NCBI GenBank assembly: GCA_963662175.1
Contig: OY759219.1
Span: 32,282,908-32,346,907 of the forward strand
Reading direction: 5' to 3'
Source of the DNA: Aradus depressus
Taxonomy: Eukaryota; Arthropoda; Insecta; Hemiptera; Aradidae
Length of the DNA stretch: 64,000 nucleotides
This document shows positions 1 through 11,132 of this stretch, piece after piece; within the stretch, counting starts at the first letter, position 1, and each line of letters begins with the position of its first letter. The notes beneath the pieces are model-generated. The model did no database searches, was not told where the DNA came from, and worked only from the letters and a program-made list of their open reading frames with translations. A program made the position numbers and the translations under genes.

Positions 1-3
1 GGA

Positions 4-470
4 TTATATTAAGTCACGGTTCCACCTCCTCTTCAATCTCCTGGGAGGATTGTGTGGCAAGTGTAGTGAAGAAAGTGAGTGGATGTATGTATTTGGATGT
101 GAATGCAATTTGTTGTGGAAACGTCTGTAAAGGTCCTGAATTGTGTCGTGTACTGTGTTTATCATGAGGTCATTGTGGAGTGTTCTGTTACTTACGTATG
201 GTGGGCATTGTGTAATGAGTCTTGAGTGTCTTTGGCTGGAAAACCTGGATACGTTTCAGGTTAGATATTTTAGCCGAACCGTAGATTTGTGAGCCATACA
301 TCCAGAGTAGCTTTAGTAGAAATATGTAGCAGTTACGCTTTTGTGTTAAGGGTAATTTTGAATGTCTGTGCAGAAGAGAATAAAGCATTTTAAATAGTTT
401 GTTTAGTGTATTACGTATGAGGCTTGTATGTGGAGGGGGTAGTTCAACACAAAAACTCTTAATAACTGTC
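4..470 (-). pseudogene. Jockey-like LINE, 3' end of reverse transcriptase ORF
   Basis: Reading the minus strand from about 400 downward gives SKLPLTQKRNCYIFLLKLLW and MYGSQIYGSAKISNLKRIQV, followed after a frameshift near 205 by QCPPYVSNRTLHNDL, then LYRRFHNKLHSHPN and RRLKRRWNRDLI with a TAA at 4-6. This is the familiar C-terminus of jockey-clade ORF2 (thumb, WTYGIQLWG-type motif, FQSKTLR, RFHxRLxxHPN). The frameshift and divergence mark a dead copy. The 3' UTR lies outside the window. Confidence 0.8.
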
Positions 471-605
471 GTCATAATGAATGTATCGATTATGTAAGTC
501 AAATATTCAGTTTTAGCCCAAACGGTCGATTGGCTTAAAAGGATGAGCGGAAATGTAATTAATTCGTGTTGGGGAAGTACAAAGCCGGTGATTCACCGAA
601 TACTT
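470..605 (-). repeat. R2-type interspersed repeat, terminal fragment
   Basis: This holds the AACGGTCGATTGGCTT block and the end GGGGAAGTAC followed by CGGTGATTCACCGAA, shared with many other copies in the window. It abuts the jockey fragment. R2 is a label used here only; no coding capacity is seen. Confidence 0.7.
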
Positions 606-1564
606 TTTTGTGAACTGTTTTAACATCCCAGAAGGTCATATCACACTTTGAGATCAAAGGTCAGGATGTAGAGGTTTATAGTACGTTCAGATAACACTGT
701 GGTAAGTTAGGATATGAATGCTATTTGGATATGTGGGACAAGGCGACAATGTATGTGATTCGTTATTGCGATTGTAAACGTTCCATATTAAATTTATTGA
801 GAACAAACTTCAAACAAAGCAGACTATGGTTACAGGGAATAAGTTGTCAAGTCGTAAAATGGCCAAAATGAGTTAAGTGTACTGTGATGATCTCCCAAGC
901 CATCTGCGCACTGTGAAGAAGTTGGGAGCTCAGAACTCTAATACTTTCGGAATTATAAAGATGTGGATTTTTTGGTATTTGGTAAAATTGTGTATGTTCT
1001 CGGTTAAATCAACTTAATCTACTTCTTTGAGGAACCATTCATGAGATAACTGCATTTAACCATTTATTCACTATGGCGGACTATTCCAAGTGAAGAGGGT
1101 GTTTTTGGTTAAATCAACATTTCTCTCTCAACTTTGGATAAGCATCATTCACGAGTATTTAAAAAAGTATGGTTAATAATTAGGTACGTGATGGGGAATG
1201 ATTAGGTAACTAAAGGAAAATCCAAGAAAGGATTAACAATATTAATTTTCATTCACTCCTATAGATTTAGAAGGTATATGATTAATAATGATGCAAACAT
1301 AATTTATTTATTCCAAAAACTGGTTTTACACGATTAATGCAAAAGTAAAAAAGTGCTGCCCTGAAAAGTTACGAATTTAGACTTAACAATTTATTCCTTG
1401 TGACCACAGATAAATCTTGTGATGCGGTGGTGGGCGGCAAAAAATTCAACAATGCACATTTGATAGGAAATCGCATGATCTACAATTAACCATCCAATTT
1501 TTTTTTTTTTATTATAATTTAGCCATTTAGTTTCATCTGTCGAAAAACTATTTCAAAAAAGGTT
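606..1564. other. AT-rich sequence, nothing identified
   Basis: No ORF with protein-like character, tRNA or recognisable repeat family was seen in this stretch. Confidence 0.4.
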
Positions 1565-1850
1565 TCGGTGAATCACCGGCTATGTACTTCCTCAGCACAA
1601 ATAAATCGATTAGGCACACTTTTCCTTTTGATTGGACTGCTCCAATCCTCCCTTCCCTATGGCCGAATTTCGCCATTACAAGTGTCGTACTTATGGGTTT
1701 CTGAATACACATATAAAATTTCGTGTGGAATCATTTCTTGCATCGGGTGTTATTGTGTTTACGACACACAGACTTTTTTTTTGATTTTGGTCGGACTTTC
1801 ATTTGAAAACTGTACATCGAATTTCTGATAACAATAAAATAACACTTGGA
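1565..1850 (+). repeat. R2-type repeat, 5' part, truncated
   Basis: It starts GGTGAATCACCGGC, TGTACTTCCTCAGC and continues with the CCTATGGCCGAATTTCGCC and TTTTTTTTTGATTTTGG blocks typical of the family, with a central deletion. Confidence 0.65.
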
Positions 1851-2239
1851 GAAATAACAGAAATTTTTTTTTTGTTGTTATTTAATAATAAATAATTACA
1901 AAAAATAATTTTGACACTTCTAAGGAGGCCAAATGGAGGAAGGAAGTGGTATTTGCCTTCTCTCAGTAGTATGACTTTATCCACCGAGAACATCGACCCC
2001 TGCAAATTAAATGAAATTCAATGACCCCATGGTAAATTAATTCTTGGCAGATTATGATTCAATACTCGCATAGCAGGCGATCCGTTATGATCAAGTTCAC
2101 CATCAGGTAACTGTAACCCTGCAAGAAATTGCATATCTGAATGCACTTTTGTTGGAAAAATTAAGATTGAGTATAAATTGCACAACATGACATTTTATTT
2201 TTCTCTATAATGGGAGTCCTATTTGTTGCCTAGCCCGGA

Positions 2240-2570
2240 AACTATGTAAAAGGTCGGAAATACGATGTTGAGTTTTCGCCAGAATTTCATGTTTTCCGAC
2301 CTGTGAACACGATAACTCTCGATAGAATGAATGTATCTATAATGACGACACTTATTATTATTATTATTATTTTTTGGAGAAGGAGGGATTAGGGGACCTT
2401 AAAACAAAAAATCTTAACTTTGATGAATGAATTACACGACATTTCATCTGTAAATTCAAAACCCCATAAGGACGATATGTATTATTAATTTTCCGCGAAA
2501 TCTGCGAAAGTGGGGGAGTGGGGGGGGGGGGGGGGGGGGGAGGCTGTACTCAAAAACCCTAATAACTTAT
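2240..2570 (-). repeat. R2-type repeat, inverted copy with poly-G tract
   Basis: It contains AACACGATAACTCTCGATAG and the block beginning GAATGTATC, then AACCCCATAAGGACGA. A run of about 20 G interrupted by one A lies at 2519-2541, at the place where other copies carry G or C runs. Confidence 0.6.
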
Positions 2571-2744
2571 ATTAACCTGCTGCTACTTCATGTTAGATAC
2601 TCACAAGTTAATGTTACTCTAAAAATTATTAATTAATTAATTACTATTAATTATTTTATCGGGTACTTTCATCAGTTTCCGAATACTATTTCCTTGAGAC
2701 GTCGAAAACTGCTCCTAATGTGTATCTGTTACAAATATAGTAGA

Positions 2745-2990
2745 GAGCTTCGATTATCCGACCTAATGTTGTGTGGGGTGATTCGGATAATCAAAAATTC
2801 AGATAATTGAAACTTTTCAGCCACCCAGAACTTGCGATAAATGAAGTCACCACCAAGCTTCATGTTTAATTCCACTGTTTTTTCACACAAAATGGGCCCA
2901 GAAGCCCGTTTTTGCAAAAACCAAGTGAATGCAGCATCTTCCAACAATGGGATTTTGTTTTTTTTTCACAGTTTTACGATATGAACTGCC
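2745..2990 (-). pseudogene. Pogo/Tigger transposase fragment (CENP-B-type DNA-binding domain)
   Basis: The minus strand encodes LLEDAAFTWFLQKRASGPIL, CEKTVELNMKLGGDF and WVAEKFQLSEF. This is the second helix-turn-helix of CENP-B/Tigger/jerky-type transposases (consensus LDEAL..WF...R..G.PISGPIL..KA..L...LG). On its downstream side it runs directly into GATTATCCGACC and GATTCGGATAATC, which look like pogo-type terminal repeats. The catalytic domain is missing, so this is an internally deleted, dead copy. Confidence 0.7.
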
Positions 2991-3087
2991 CTCCTCATTG
3001 TCAAGATTAAGTGCATACCTAGTGATTGAATCAGAATTATTTTTTATTATGTACAAGAATAATTACAAAATAAATAGGATACTACAA

Positions 3088-3345
3088 GGTCATATCGCCT
3101 ACTACCAGAGAGCTCTTTTGTCACTTTGGTGGACATTAGCCCGACTCTACTATAATGGGAGTCCTAAATTTTGCCTACCTTAAATATTTTATTCACCTAG
3201 GATAGGACTTTAACGAGTACCTGACATCGCTTAACGTCGGCGTGCTTATTTTACCTCTCAGAAAAAATAAAATTAGGGCCTCGGCCGGGTTTTGAAACCG
3301 CGATCTTGAGTTTAGTAAGCAAGAACGCATACCACTGAGCTACTC
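3088..3345 (-). repeat. tRNA-derived SINE, inverted, 3'-truncated copy
   Basis: It aligns in reverse to the SINE described at 55194-55550: GGTCATATCGCC, CTCTGG, TTTGCCTACC, GAGTACCTGACATCG, and the tRNA-like end TACCACTGAGCTAC. It lacks the GATGGTCCCGAGCC segment and is diverged. Confidence 0.8.
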
Positions 3346-4139
3346 ACTGAAATAAGGTCTTGGGCACTTTTGTATTTTAATGAAATTGCAGCATCTTACT
3401 AGCTCTCGACAATATGGAGGTAGTCCCAACGTTTCGGTAGCAGATGAAAAAAGTATTAGTGAAAATGATCTGGTACAGGTAAGTAGCAGTATTCGTCCGC
3501 TACCTGTTACTACGGTTGTCACAACACATCCCTAATGGAAAGTTGATACGAGGGATGTTTCAGCCACCCTTCCCATTCATGGTTCCCGGACATTCATGAA
3601 TGGAGAGGCTGGTTTGGGGGCAAGCTTATACATGAAACATTACTGTTACCAGCGTATTTTATTCGCTGTGATTGTTCCCAGAGTCTGTCCAGGAGCGTTC
3701 GTATTGAAGGAGTTTTTCAGAAACCAATAAATCGTAGTTGAGAGTTCCCCGTCTCCTCCCTGTCCATTCATACTGGCAACATGAATGCAATTATTCTGAG
3801 ATGTTATCTGCTTCCTCTTATCTCTTTGAATGCACCTCCATGCAGTTCTTACTTGTGGCTAACTGATGACGTGAGAGTAAAAAAGTGTGAATTTCCATAG
3901 GATCGGTTAAAGAGGTGATGCCTTTATGCTGTCAAATAGGAAATGTCAGGAAATCGAATAATTTTTTTTTTTTTTTGACAAATTAGTGTTGTGATTAAAA
4001 ATGTCTGCCAATAGGGTGAAGGGGGGACCTATTCCAACTCCACTACTATAGTATTCCTTTAAACAGCCAACTAGATTCATTTTACGAACTAAAAATATCT
4101 GGCTTGTCCTATATATATAAGACATATAATTTTGTTTTA

Positions 4140-4310
4140 ACATATGTATGATTTATTTTTTGAAATATTGTCTATTCCACTAAAGATATTTATAAAACTA
4201 CCGGTTTCGGGCTCACACCATCATCAGGTCTAGTTATGAACTAATACTAATTAATATCTTTAGTGGAATAGACAATATTGCAAAAAATAAGTTTGTTTTA
4301 TTTATTTATT
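4140..4310. mobile_element. Short palindromic element of the ribozyme-core family
   Basis: The ends are inverted copies of TGTCTATTCCACTAAAGATA (about 4169 and 4255-4280). Between them the minus strand reads CTGATGATGG...CCGAAACCGG, the core shared with 40958-41358. It is a reduced version of that larger palindrome, lacking most of the internal arm. Confidence 0.7.
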
Positions 4311-4349
4311 ACAAATTCCACAATATGTCAACTTAGAAGATATATATAT

Positions 4350-4800
4350 ATTTTTTTTTTAACAAAATTTCAAATAACTGCGGAAGTAATGAATGTATCG
4401 ACACCAAATTTTTTATGTGGATCCAAGGCACAATAACGACGACTATCTGTCGATATTCAACGAAATTAGCCAATAAATGGAGTGGGGGGGGGGGGGGGGG
4501 GGTGTCAGAGGAGGCGGCTTCTCAACACAAAAGCCCTGATAATTCTAGTGAGTGTTCCTGAGTATGACACCTATTGATTTTCAAAGTCGGTAAATTGGTT
4601 CATCATCATTGGTTCGTCAATTGATCCTTAAAATGAAAATAAAATTTAAAAAAAATACCTGTCTGTCTGTGTATGTCTGAACACGATAACAATTATATGT
4701 GAGGGATTCAGAAGTTCGTGTGTAAGTAAACTATCGATTTTTTAGCATAAACGGTCGATTACAGAGAGCGGAAAGTTAGTTAATTAATTCGTGCTGATAC
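4350..4800 (-). repeat. R2-type repeat, inverted, with poly-G tract
   Basis: It contains AATGAATGTATCGACACC, a G run at about 4484-4502, AACGGTCGATTAC and the terminal TTAATTAATTCGTGCTG block. It is arranged like the copies at 20188 and 34520. Confidence 0.65.
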
Positions 4801-5887
4801 ATTGATGACTTTTCCATGGTCTTATACCGCTCCCAGCTGTTAGAGTTCAGCACCTTTTCCCCGATATTTCACCTTAAATTTAAAATATTAGTCTTTTCCT
4901 GGTCCTTGACCATACTCAATGTTATGGTCAGCTGTTTCCGTATAATTATTTTTTGCATTTTTATGGTGAATGATCGTGACCAGTAGACGGAAGTAAATGG
5001 GTGGGGGGTACGTTTTTTTGCATCATTGTGGTTGGGGGTGGCTGCAGCCTTGATCTAGATCTTGGATATAAGGGTGGGGATGGGTTCTCTTGACATTCTG
5101 CGCTGCTTTTCAGAGCGCATGCCTTGCTGCGGATCGATATTGAAGAGAGAGAGAGGTTTACTGGAGAGAGGATCGATATATGTGCCCCACCAGTTGTACC
5201 GGGGTCCAGGTCTACCTCAACCCATCCCAGTCAAGCGAACCCGCTGTTCAACCCGCCCGCCCCACAGTAAATATCAACAAAGCCATGCCGCGCTCCTCCA
5301 ACATAGCCTCTTCTAGTTCTCAGGTGACATATTCACATAGGTATATCTCCAGGAGACATATTATTCCCTATGTTGACATCATATGTCCTCCCAGCACATT
5401 GACCTAGTTTAACTTCTCTTTTTGACAGGGGCGTACCCAGGAATATAACTGAGCCAATCCGATCCATTCTGGTTTAATATTTTTTCATATATTCTGGAAA
5501 ATATTTTTAAAAAAAAGGAAAATTTCCGTTTATATGTGTTTTTATGAAGAATTTTTTTAAATGATATTAGACTATTCAAGACAACTCTGGAGGAGGAGTT
5601 ATCAAGATTTTATAAGTTTTGAAGGTTCTTATTATCAAAATCAATAAACATTATTTGAAAAAAAAAAATTAAGTTTTGCAAATAGCAAGCAGTTCTCTCG
5701 CAACTAATAAGCACAAAAAATTATTGATATTTTTCAGTTTCAAAATAGGTTCTAATATTATTTAAATAAATTAACAATTATATGAGTTTCTATTTAGTAT
5801 ATATGTTACCAAAATTAGGAAGACTTTGTCTAAAATCTTGTCTCATGAGGACGAACGTTCCGAGAATAAAACGGCCAATCCGTATTG

Positions 5888-6095
5888 TGGAGGGAGCCGG
5901 TAGCTAAGAAGTAGTGTACCTTGCCTACTGTGCTCAAAGTCGCGTCATCGAAACCCTGCCATAGCACGCCGTCCTTCGACTGGAACGTTGAGCGATAGTT
6001 GTGAGTCTGTACGATGTAAGGTACTCGTTAAAGAACCCCTATCCTAGGTAACAAACATGGGTGGGTAAAACTTAGAACTCCCACAATAGAGTCTT
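5888..6095 (+). repeat. tRNA-derived SINE, old degenerate copy
   Basis: It starts AGGGAGCCGGTAGCTAAG and contains CACGCCGTCCTTCG, ACGTTGAGCGATAG, GTCTGTACGATG and AACTCCCACAATAGAGTC in the correct order, with many substitutions and a missing middle. Confidence 0.7.
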
Positions 6096-6471
6096 AATTT
6101 GAAATCTTTAATTTGCGCTGGGGAAGTACATTCATGGTTATTCATATACATATTTAAATATATGCTTTTTATAACTAGAATAATCGCCCCGAAATATCAT
6201 TTTAATTAAATATAAATTCATCATAAAGAATTATAAATATAAAGCATCATTATAAAGAATTATACATTTTTTATAATTTAAAAAAAATAGTATCCATTGT
6301 ATTTATTAATGTTTGGACTTTTATAATCATTTATCTTTAAGTATTATTATTCAAACAATTTCAATTCTCTTTTCTCAAGAGGGCAAACAAAATCGCACCT
6401 ATTCTTTTTCAATCATATCCGTAAATTAGTTTCACATGGAGAGCGAAAACTTAATATTTAATTCACGCGAT

Positions 6472-6700
6472 TGCGGGTTCGAAACTCGGCCAAGGCTATT
6501 AGGTTTTTTTATCTGGGAGGTGAAAAACCTTGAGCCCGCCGTCCTTTGGATCAGGAACTCGTTGAAAACCCTTATCCTAGGTGAATCAATCTGGGTAGGC
6601 AAAATTTAGATCTCCCACAGTAGAGTTGTGCTCATGTCCACCAGAGCTACGATAGAGCGCTCTGGTAGTAGGCGATATGACCTCGTAAACAAAGCATTAA
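6472..6700 (+). repeat. tRNA-derived SINE, 5'-truncated copy
   Basis: It begins at the tRNA B-box GCGGGTTCGAAACTCGGCC and runs to CGCTCTGGTAGTAGGCGATA and TGACCTCG. The A-box half is absent. Confidence 0.8.
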
Positions 6701-6958
6701 GGCTTAAGTCACAAAAACTATATATTGCGGACTTGAGAGTGAAAGTCACTAAGTCTGAAAATATGGTGTGACCAGTTACTTTAGATGAAAAAGTATATGT
6801 AAAGTACATACGGAATAGTATGTTTTTTACATGTTTTACTCAATCGAAATAGATTTTATTAAAAAAAATAATGAAAAAATGTCATGACATAGTGTCTTTC
6901 GCTTGTAAGCCCACGATATATACATATTTTTTGGAGGGGTTTTATTATTAGAAAATTA

Positions 6959-7190
6959 ACCCGGTCGAGGCCTTTAGTTTATTTTACCTCCCAGATAAAA
7001 ATAAGCATACCATCCGAAAGTGGTTAACCGATGGTCCCGAGCTGAGTGAATAAAAATTTAGGTTAGGCAACATTTAGGACTCCCATATAGAGTCGGGCTC
7101 ATGTCCACCAGAGTGAGGAAAGAGGGCTCTGGTAGTAGGCGATATGACCTTGTAGTTAAAGCCCGAACATGAGTCATAATAACTAACTAA
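6959..7190 (+). repeat. tRNA-derived SINE, partial old-subfamily copy
   Basis: It runs from CCCGGTCGAGGCCTTTAG to GAGTCATAATAACTAACTAA. The tail is CTAA-type (old subfamily) rather than CCTAA. Confidence 0.8.
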
Positions 7191-7651
7191 TTATTAGAAA
7201 ATTTACTATTAAATGCACTTTGTTTGACAGTTCAACAACCTTTCTTTGTAAAGCCGAGTACCACAGGGAGGTAGAAATAAATTTAATATTGTGTGAAGAC
7301 TTAACATTTTTTAAGGAAAAGGAAACATAGTGTCAAATTTGAATGAATTAGATGTATGGGATAATGTTAATGAATGATCTGTCTCAAGAAAGATCAATTT
7401 CATTCATGAAAAAAAAAAAAAAAATATGATTTATGATATTGACCTCAAAATGTAAACAAGGAAAAACAAATAAAAATAAAAACTGTAGTATTGACCTTAT
7501 TATGGAAATCAGTCAATGTCATGGTAGCTGCGGAGTCAATTCGCTACTCGAACCCTTCACGTACTTTCGCTAAGTCTCTCTGAGTTCTATTTTGGCAGAA
7601 TACATGTCAGAAGTTTAATACATAAATAGATGAAAGACAATAAAAAAAAAT

Positions 7652-7740
7652 TGGTGAATCACCGGCAATGTACTTCCCCAGAACGATTTAATCATTTAAC
7701 TTTTCGCTCTCTTTCCAAAACCAGTCGGATGTTTTTTTTT
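7652..7740 (+). repeat. R2-type repeat, 5' fragment
   Basis: It reads TGGTGAATCACCGGCAATGT, ACTTCCCCAG and CGCTCTCTTTCCAAAACCAG, the start of the family, and is cut off at a long T run. Confidence 0.7.
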
Positions 7741-7744
7741 TTTT

Positions 7745-7979
7745 TTTTTTTTATTTTGCCGTAAGACTAATTGTAGTCCTAAAACGCCGGAGCGAGTATA
7801 TTCGGGTAGGCAGGGCAAGGGGGAGGACCAGATCGGGAACCCCGGGGCACCCAACCCGCGAAGCCAACCAGACCCAGGGACAAGGGATGGCATGACCGGA
7901 CCAGTCTCCCTTCATATCCACTAGGTTGGTGCCCATCAGTACAGCAGGAAGGTTTGATCAAGAGGGTGTGCTCGGTAAT
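7745..7979. repeat. GC-rich repeat-like segment of unknown origin
   Basis: It is unusually GC-rich for the region, with GAACCCCGGGGCACCC and GAAGCCAACCAGACCC. It has no recognised protein match on either strand, and resembles LINE untranslated sequence only in composition. Confidence 0.3.
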
Positions 7980-8209
7980 AGTGAAGAATCCGCGCAAATT
8001 CAAACTTCAACTGACAATATTGTTCAAGTTACAAATGGAATAGGACGAGATGGCTTCGAACAGATAGACATTCAGGAGTTGCTTCATCCTGCGAATCAAG
8101 CAACTCCTGAATGTCTATCTGTTCGAAGCCATCTCGTCCTATTCCATTTGTAACTTGAACAACATTGTCAGTTAAAGTTTGAATTTGCGCGGATTCTTCA
8201 TCATTTCCG
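7980..8209. repeat. Large inverted repeat made of a transposase fragment
   Basis: The left arm (about 7980-8090) and right arm (about 8098-8207) are near-perfect reverse complements separated by only a few bases. Both arms encode the same peptide, including EESAQIQT, VQVTNGIGRDGFEQIDIQEL, so a piece of pogo-like transposase coding sequence has been duplicated in inverted orientation. Confidence 0.85.
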
Positions 8210-8465
8210 ACAGTCAAAACAGGACACAGTTTTTTCCAGCATCGTGTCAACGTGTCTGCCTCGGCACGTACCAGCAGTACTCAAAAGATACCGATACGTT
8301 AATAAACGACACCGAATCCCTTTCTGTTTACCGATTGCATCCGCGAATAAAGAAATTTTTAGCCGCGAATACAGGAACTGGGTTGTAATTTTTTCACCCG
8401 CGAATAATGAAAACGCGAATAAGGAAACCGTGAATAAGGAACTTTTACTGTTGTTGCAGATTTCA
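8093..8465 (-). pseudogene. Pogo/Tigger transposase C-terminal fragment and terminal repeat
   Basis: The minus strand from 8250 reads CWKKLCPVLTVGNDEESAQI, then GIGRDGFEQIDIQELLDSQD and EATPE. This matches the end of Tigger-type transposases (CWKKLWP ... GF...DI.ELL..H.EELT). Sequence 8390-8445 contains repeated CGCGAATAA motifs resembling a pogo-type terminus. The ORF is open only locally; the element is broken. Confidence 0.65.
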
Positions 8466-8639
8466 TAGATGCCAAAAAAAGTCTTAGCATGCGATTCTAC
8501 AAGACCACTAAATATATAGATACTTAAATATATGCAGTCAATCTCTTACGTGATCCGTGAATTTAGTAGAAAAATACCTCCATGCTAGTCTACCCATCGC
8601 TTATCTAAAAGAAGCTATTTCCATCCACATGAGCAAACT

Positions 8640-8730
8640 GAATATGTATAACAACAATAATTTAAATTCAATTTATTAATATCATCGTTCATCCTAACAA
8701 TTGTCATTATCACCCTTGTTAACAAAATAA
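8640..8730 (+). repeat. Single unit of the 130-148-bp tandem repeat
   Basis: It shares CTGAATATGTATAACAACA, ATTGTCATTATCACCCTTGT and TAACAAAA with the array at 10229-10665, and abuts a SINE. Confidence 0.65.
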
Positions 8731-8731
8731 A

Positions 8732-8958
8732 AGCACGTCGTCCTTCGGATGGGACGTTAAGCGATGGTCCCGACCCTATACGATGTCAGGTACTCGTTAA
8801 AGACCCCTGCCATAGGTGAATAAAAATTTAGGGTAGGCAAAATTTAGGACTCCCACAGTAGAGTCGGGCTCATGTCCACCAGAGTGACGTAAGAGCGCTC
8901 TGGTAGTAGGCGATATGACGTAGTTAAAGCCCGGGCTTGAGTCATAAAACCTAACCTA
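8732..8958 (+). repeat. tRNA-derived SINE, 5'-truncated, CCTAA tail
   Basis: It runs from AGCACGTCGTCCTTCGGATG to CATAAAACCTAACCTAAATG and lacks the tRNA-like head. It is a young-subfamily copy by its tail. Confidence 0.85.
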
Positions 8959-9053
8959 AATGTTAATTATCCTGTTGCAATATTCAGCTACACGTTATGT
9001 GTTATTCATCTTCCTCATAAACATCATCACTACTACATTTTTACTTCCCTAGC

Positions 9054-9890
9054 TAGACGAAGTATAGGGGAAGTTATGTAATCGGCGAACAATTCGAAGT
9101 TAATATTTCACAGGAATATTATATTTTCCGAACCTGATATCAAAAAGAAAAACCAAAACTTCTTGCAATAGAAATAAAAGACGTTGTCTTCCCACTGTTT
9201 TATTTTATACCAGAACCGGTTTTCGACGCAACAGCGTCATCATCAGTGGTTCATCCACCAACTGGCCAGTTATCTTCCAACCGCTGTGCTGTGTGGGTGG
9301 ATGAACCACTGATGATGACGCTGTTGCGTCGAAAACCGGTTCTGGTATAAAATAAAACAGTGGGAAGACAACGTCTTTTATTTCTATTAGAAATCTCGTT
9401 CCACAACATCTTACTATCACATATGAAAACTTCTTGCGTTTGTTTGTGAACACGATAACTACTGATGGAATGAATATATCGACAAAAACTTTATATGTGG
9501 AGCCATAAGGACGACACCTAATAATTTTGAGCTAAATCTCGTCCAGAGGGGATTAGGGGGAGGCTTAACACACATATTCGTAATAACTGCCTTTGTTATG
9601 AAAATATTGCACAAAATGTATTATATAAATTCAAAACCATATATTGTTAATTTATTTTCTTAGAATTCGGCAAATGGGAAGGTGCTCGACTCAAAAACTA
9701 AAATAACTGCCGATGTAATAAATGTATCGACACAAAATTTACTATGAGGTTTCAGAAGTCCCTATGTAAGTCAAATATCCACATTTAGCCCTGAGGGTTG
9801 ATTGGTTTTCGTGAGAGAGAGCAAACACTTTATTGACTAATACGTTCTGGAGAAAAACATCGTCAATAATTCACCGACGAGTTTTCTTTT
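9054..9890 (-). repeat. R2-type repeat, inverted, near full length, interrupted
   Basis: It starts ACGAAGTATAGGGGAAGTTA and ends with TAATTCACCGACGAG. The internal blocks GAACACGATAACTACTGATG and GTTGATTGGTTTTCGTGAG are in family order. A palindromic element (9167-9425) splits it. Confidence 0.8.
9167..9425. mobile_element. Palindromic ribozyme-core element with target-site duplication
   Basis: Arms of about 93 bp (9168-9260 and 9295-9391) are inverted copies; the loop is about 34 bp, and a short non-palindromic 3' extension (9392-9425) follows. AAAACTTCTTGC stands on both sides (9155-9166 and 9426-9437). The right arm reads CTGATGATGACGC-TGTT-GCGTCGAAAACCGG on the + strand. The inverted terminal arms resemble those of Penelope-like retroelements; this is inference. 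Confidence 0.85.
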
Positions 9891-10228
9891 GTTTCTTTAT
9901 TGGCCATGAAAGACCACAATGGAAAAACATCTTGAAAACCAATCAACTAAGAAAATATTGATTGCTATTGAGTACATGATAACCATGATAGATGCAAACG
10001 ATCCTTGAAGGAATACTAAATATTCTACCGTTAATTGTTATTTAATTACAAAATAATCTTTCAGGAATCCTTGGCAAGGATTTTATTATGTGTACCTTTG
10101 TGTAATGACAAGTGAAAAGTCTGCGTTAATATTTTTCTTTTTATCGCAGATTCATGCTGAGTTAATGTAAACACATTTTTCAATTTGTATGAGGTAACTA
10201 ACACTACAAAATAAATTTAAAAAAAATT

Positions 10229-10665
10229 GAATCACCGGCAATGTACTTCTCTATGTACAACAATTAAAATTCAGTTTATTAACACCATCTTTGCTAACAA
10301 TTGTTCATCATGACAATTGTTATTATCACCCTTGTTAACAAAAAAAAGATTAGTTGATGAATCACCGGCAATGTACTTCTCTAGCTACAAACTGAACATG
10401 TATAACAACAATTAAAATTCAGTTTATTAACACCATCTTTGCTAATAATTGTTCGTCATGACAATTGTTATTATCACCCTTGTTAACAAAAAAAAGAGTA
10501 GTTAGTGAATCACCGGCAATTTCTCTAGCTACAAACTGAATATGTATAACAATTAAAATTCAATTTATTAACATCATCTTTGCTAATAATTGTTCATCCT
10601 AACAATTGTTATTATTCACCTCCTTGTTAACAAAAAAACATTAGTTAGTGAATCACTGGCAATGT
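10229..10665 (+). repeat. Tandem array, about 130-148-bp units, R2-derived
   Basis: GAATCACCGGCAATGTACTT-type starts occur at 10229, 10359, 10507 (shortened) and 10640. Between them lie AATTAAAATTCAGTTTATTA and ACAATTGTTATTATCACCCT, then TGTTAACAAAAAAA. The unit begins with the R2-type end but has its own body. Confidence 0.85.
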
Positions 10666-10704
10666 ATTTCCCCAGCACGAATTATTCAACTAATTTTCGC
10701 TCCT

Positions 10705-10735
<31 letters not shown>

Positions 10736-10843
10736 AAAAAAACAATCAACCATTTGTCACAAAAATCAATAATTGATTCACATGTTGACTTCTGAATCTT
10801 CATACTAAATTTTGTGTAGATACATTCATTACTCTTTTTTTTT

Positions 10844-11030
10844 TATGACCCTCCCATCGGTCCTTTTAGTGAAACAGTCCAGGTTCTCCTGGAGAGAAAG
10901 CCTATGGGGGAGCCTAAAAAAAATCTAATTAGCATATTATATCGTTTATATATTTTTTTTATTCTCCCCCATAGGCTTTCTCTCCAGGAGAACCTGGACT
11001 GTTTCACTAAAAGGACCGATGGGAGGGTCA
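10844..11030. mobile_element. Palindromic element, 68-bp perfect arms
   Basis: Arms 10844-10911 and 10963-11030 are exact or nearly exact inverted copies, beginning GACCCTCCCATCGGTCCTTT and containing CAGTCCAGGTTCTCCTGGAG. The loop is 51 bp and AT-rich. A diverged arm of the same kind is seen at 40697-40735 (GACCCTCCTGTCGGTC). Confidence 0.85.
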
Positions 11031-11132
11031 TAATTTTGTTGCTTCGGATACATCAACTGAATTTTTGCAATTCTTGCTGTGGTTTACCGATTTATGCTCT
11101 AATCCTAGATTATTTCTTTCAATATGGAGCAC

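Noticed and set aside
2519..2541. Poly-G tract as assembly error or G-quadruplex
   Set aside because: Similar G/C runs recur at equivalent places of other R2-type copies, so the tract is a family feature; exact length could still be affected by sequencing.
7926..8153. Plus-strand ORF of 75 codons as an independent gene
   Set aside because: It is the left arm of the inverted duplication of transposase sequence read in the plus direction.
10229..10665. CRISPR-like array (regular repeats and spacers)
   Set aside because: The whole unit including the 'spacers' is repeated, and the setting is eukaryotic; it is a tandem repeat.
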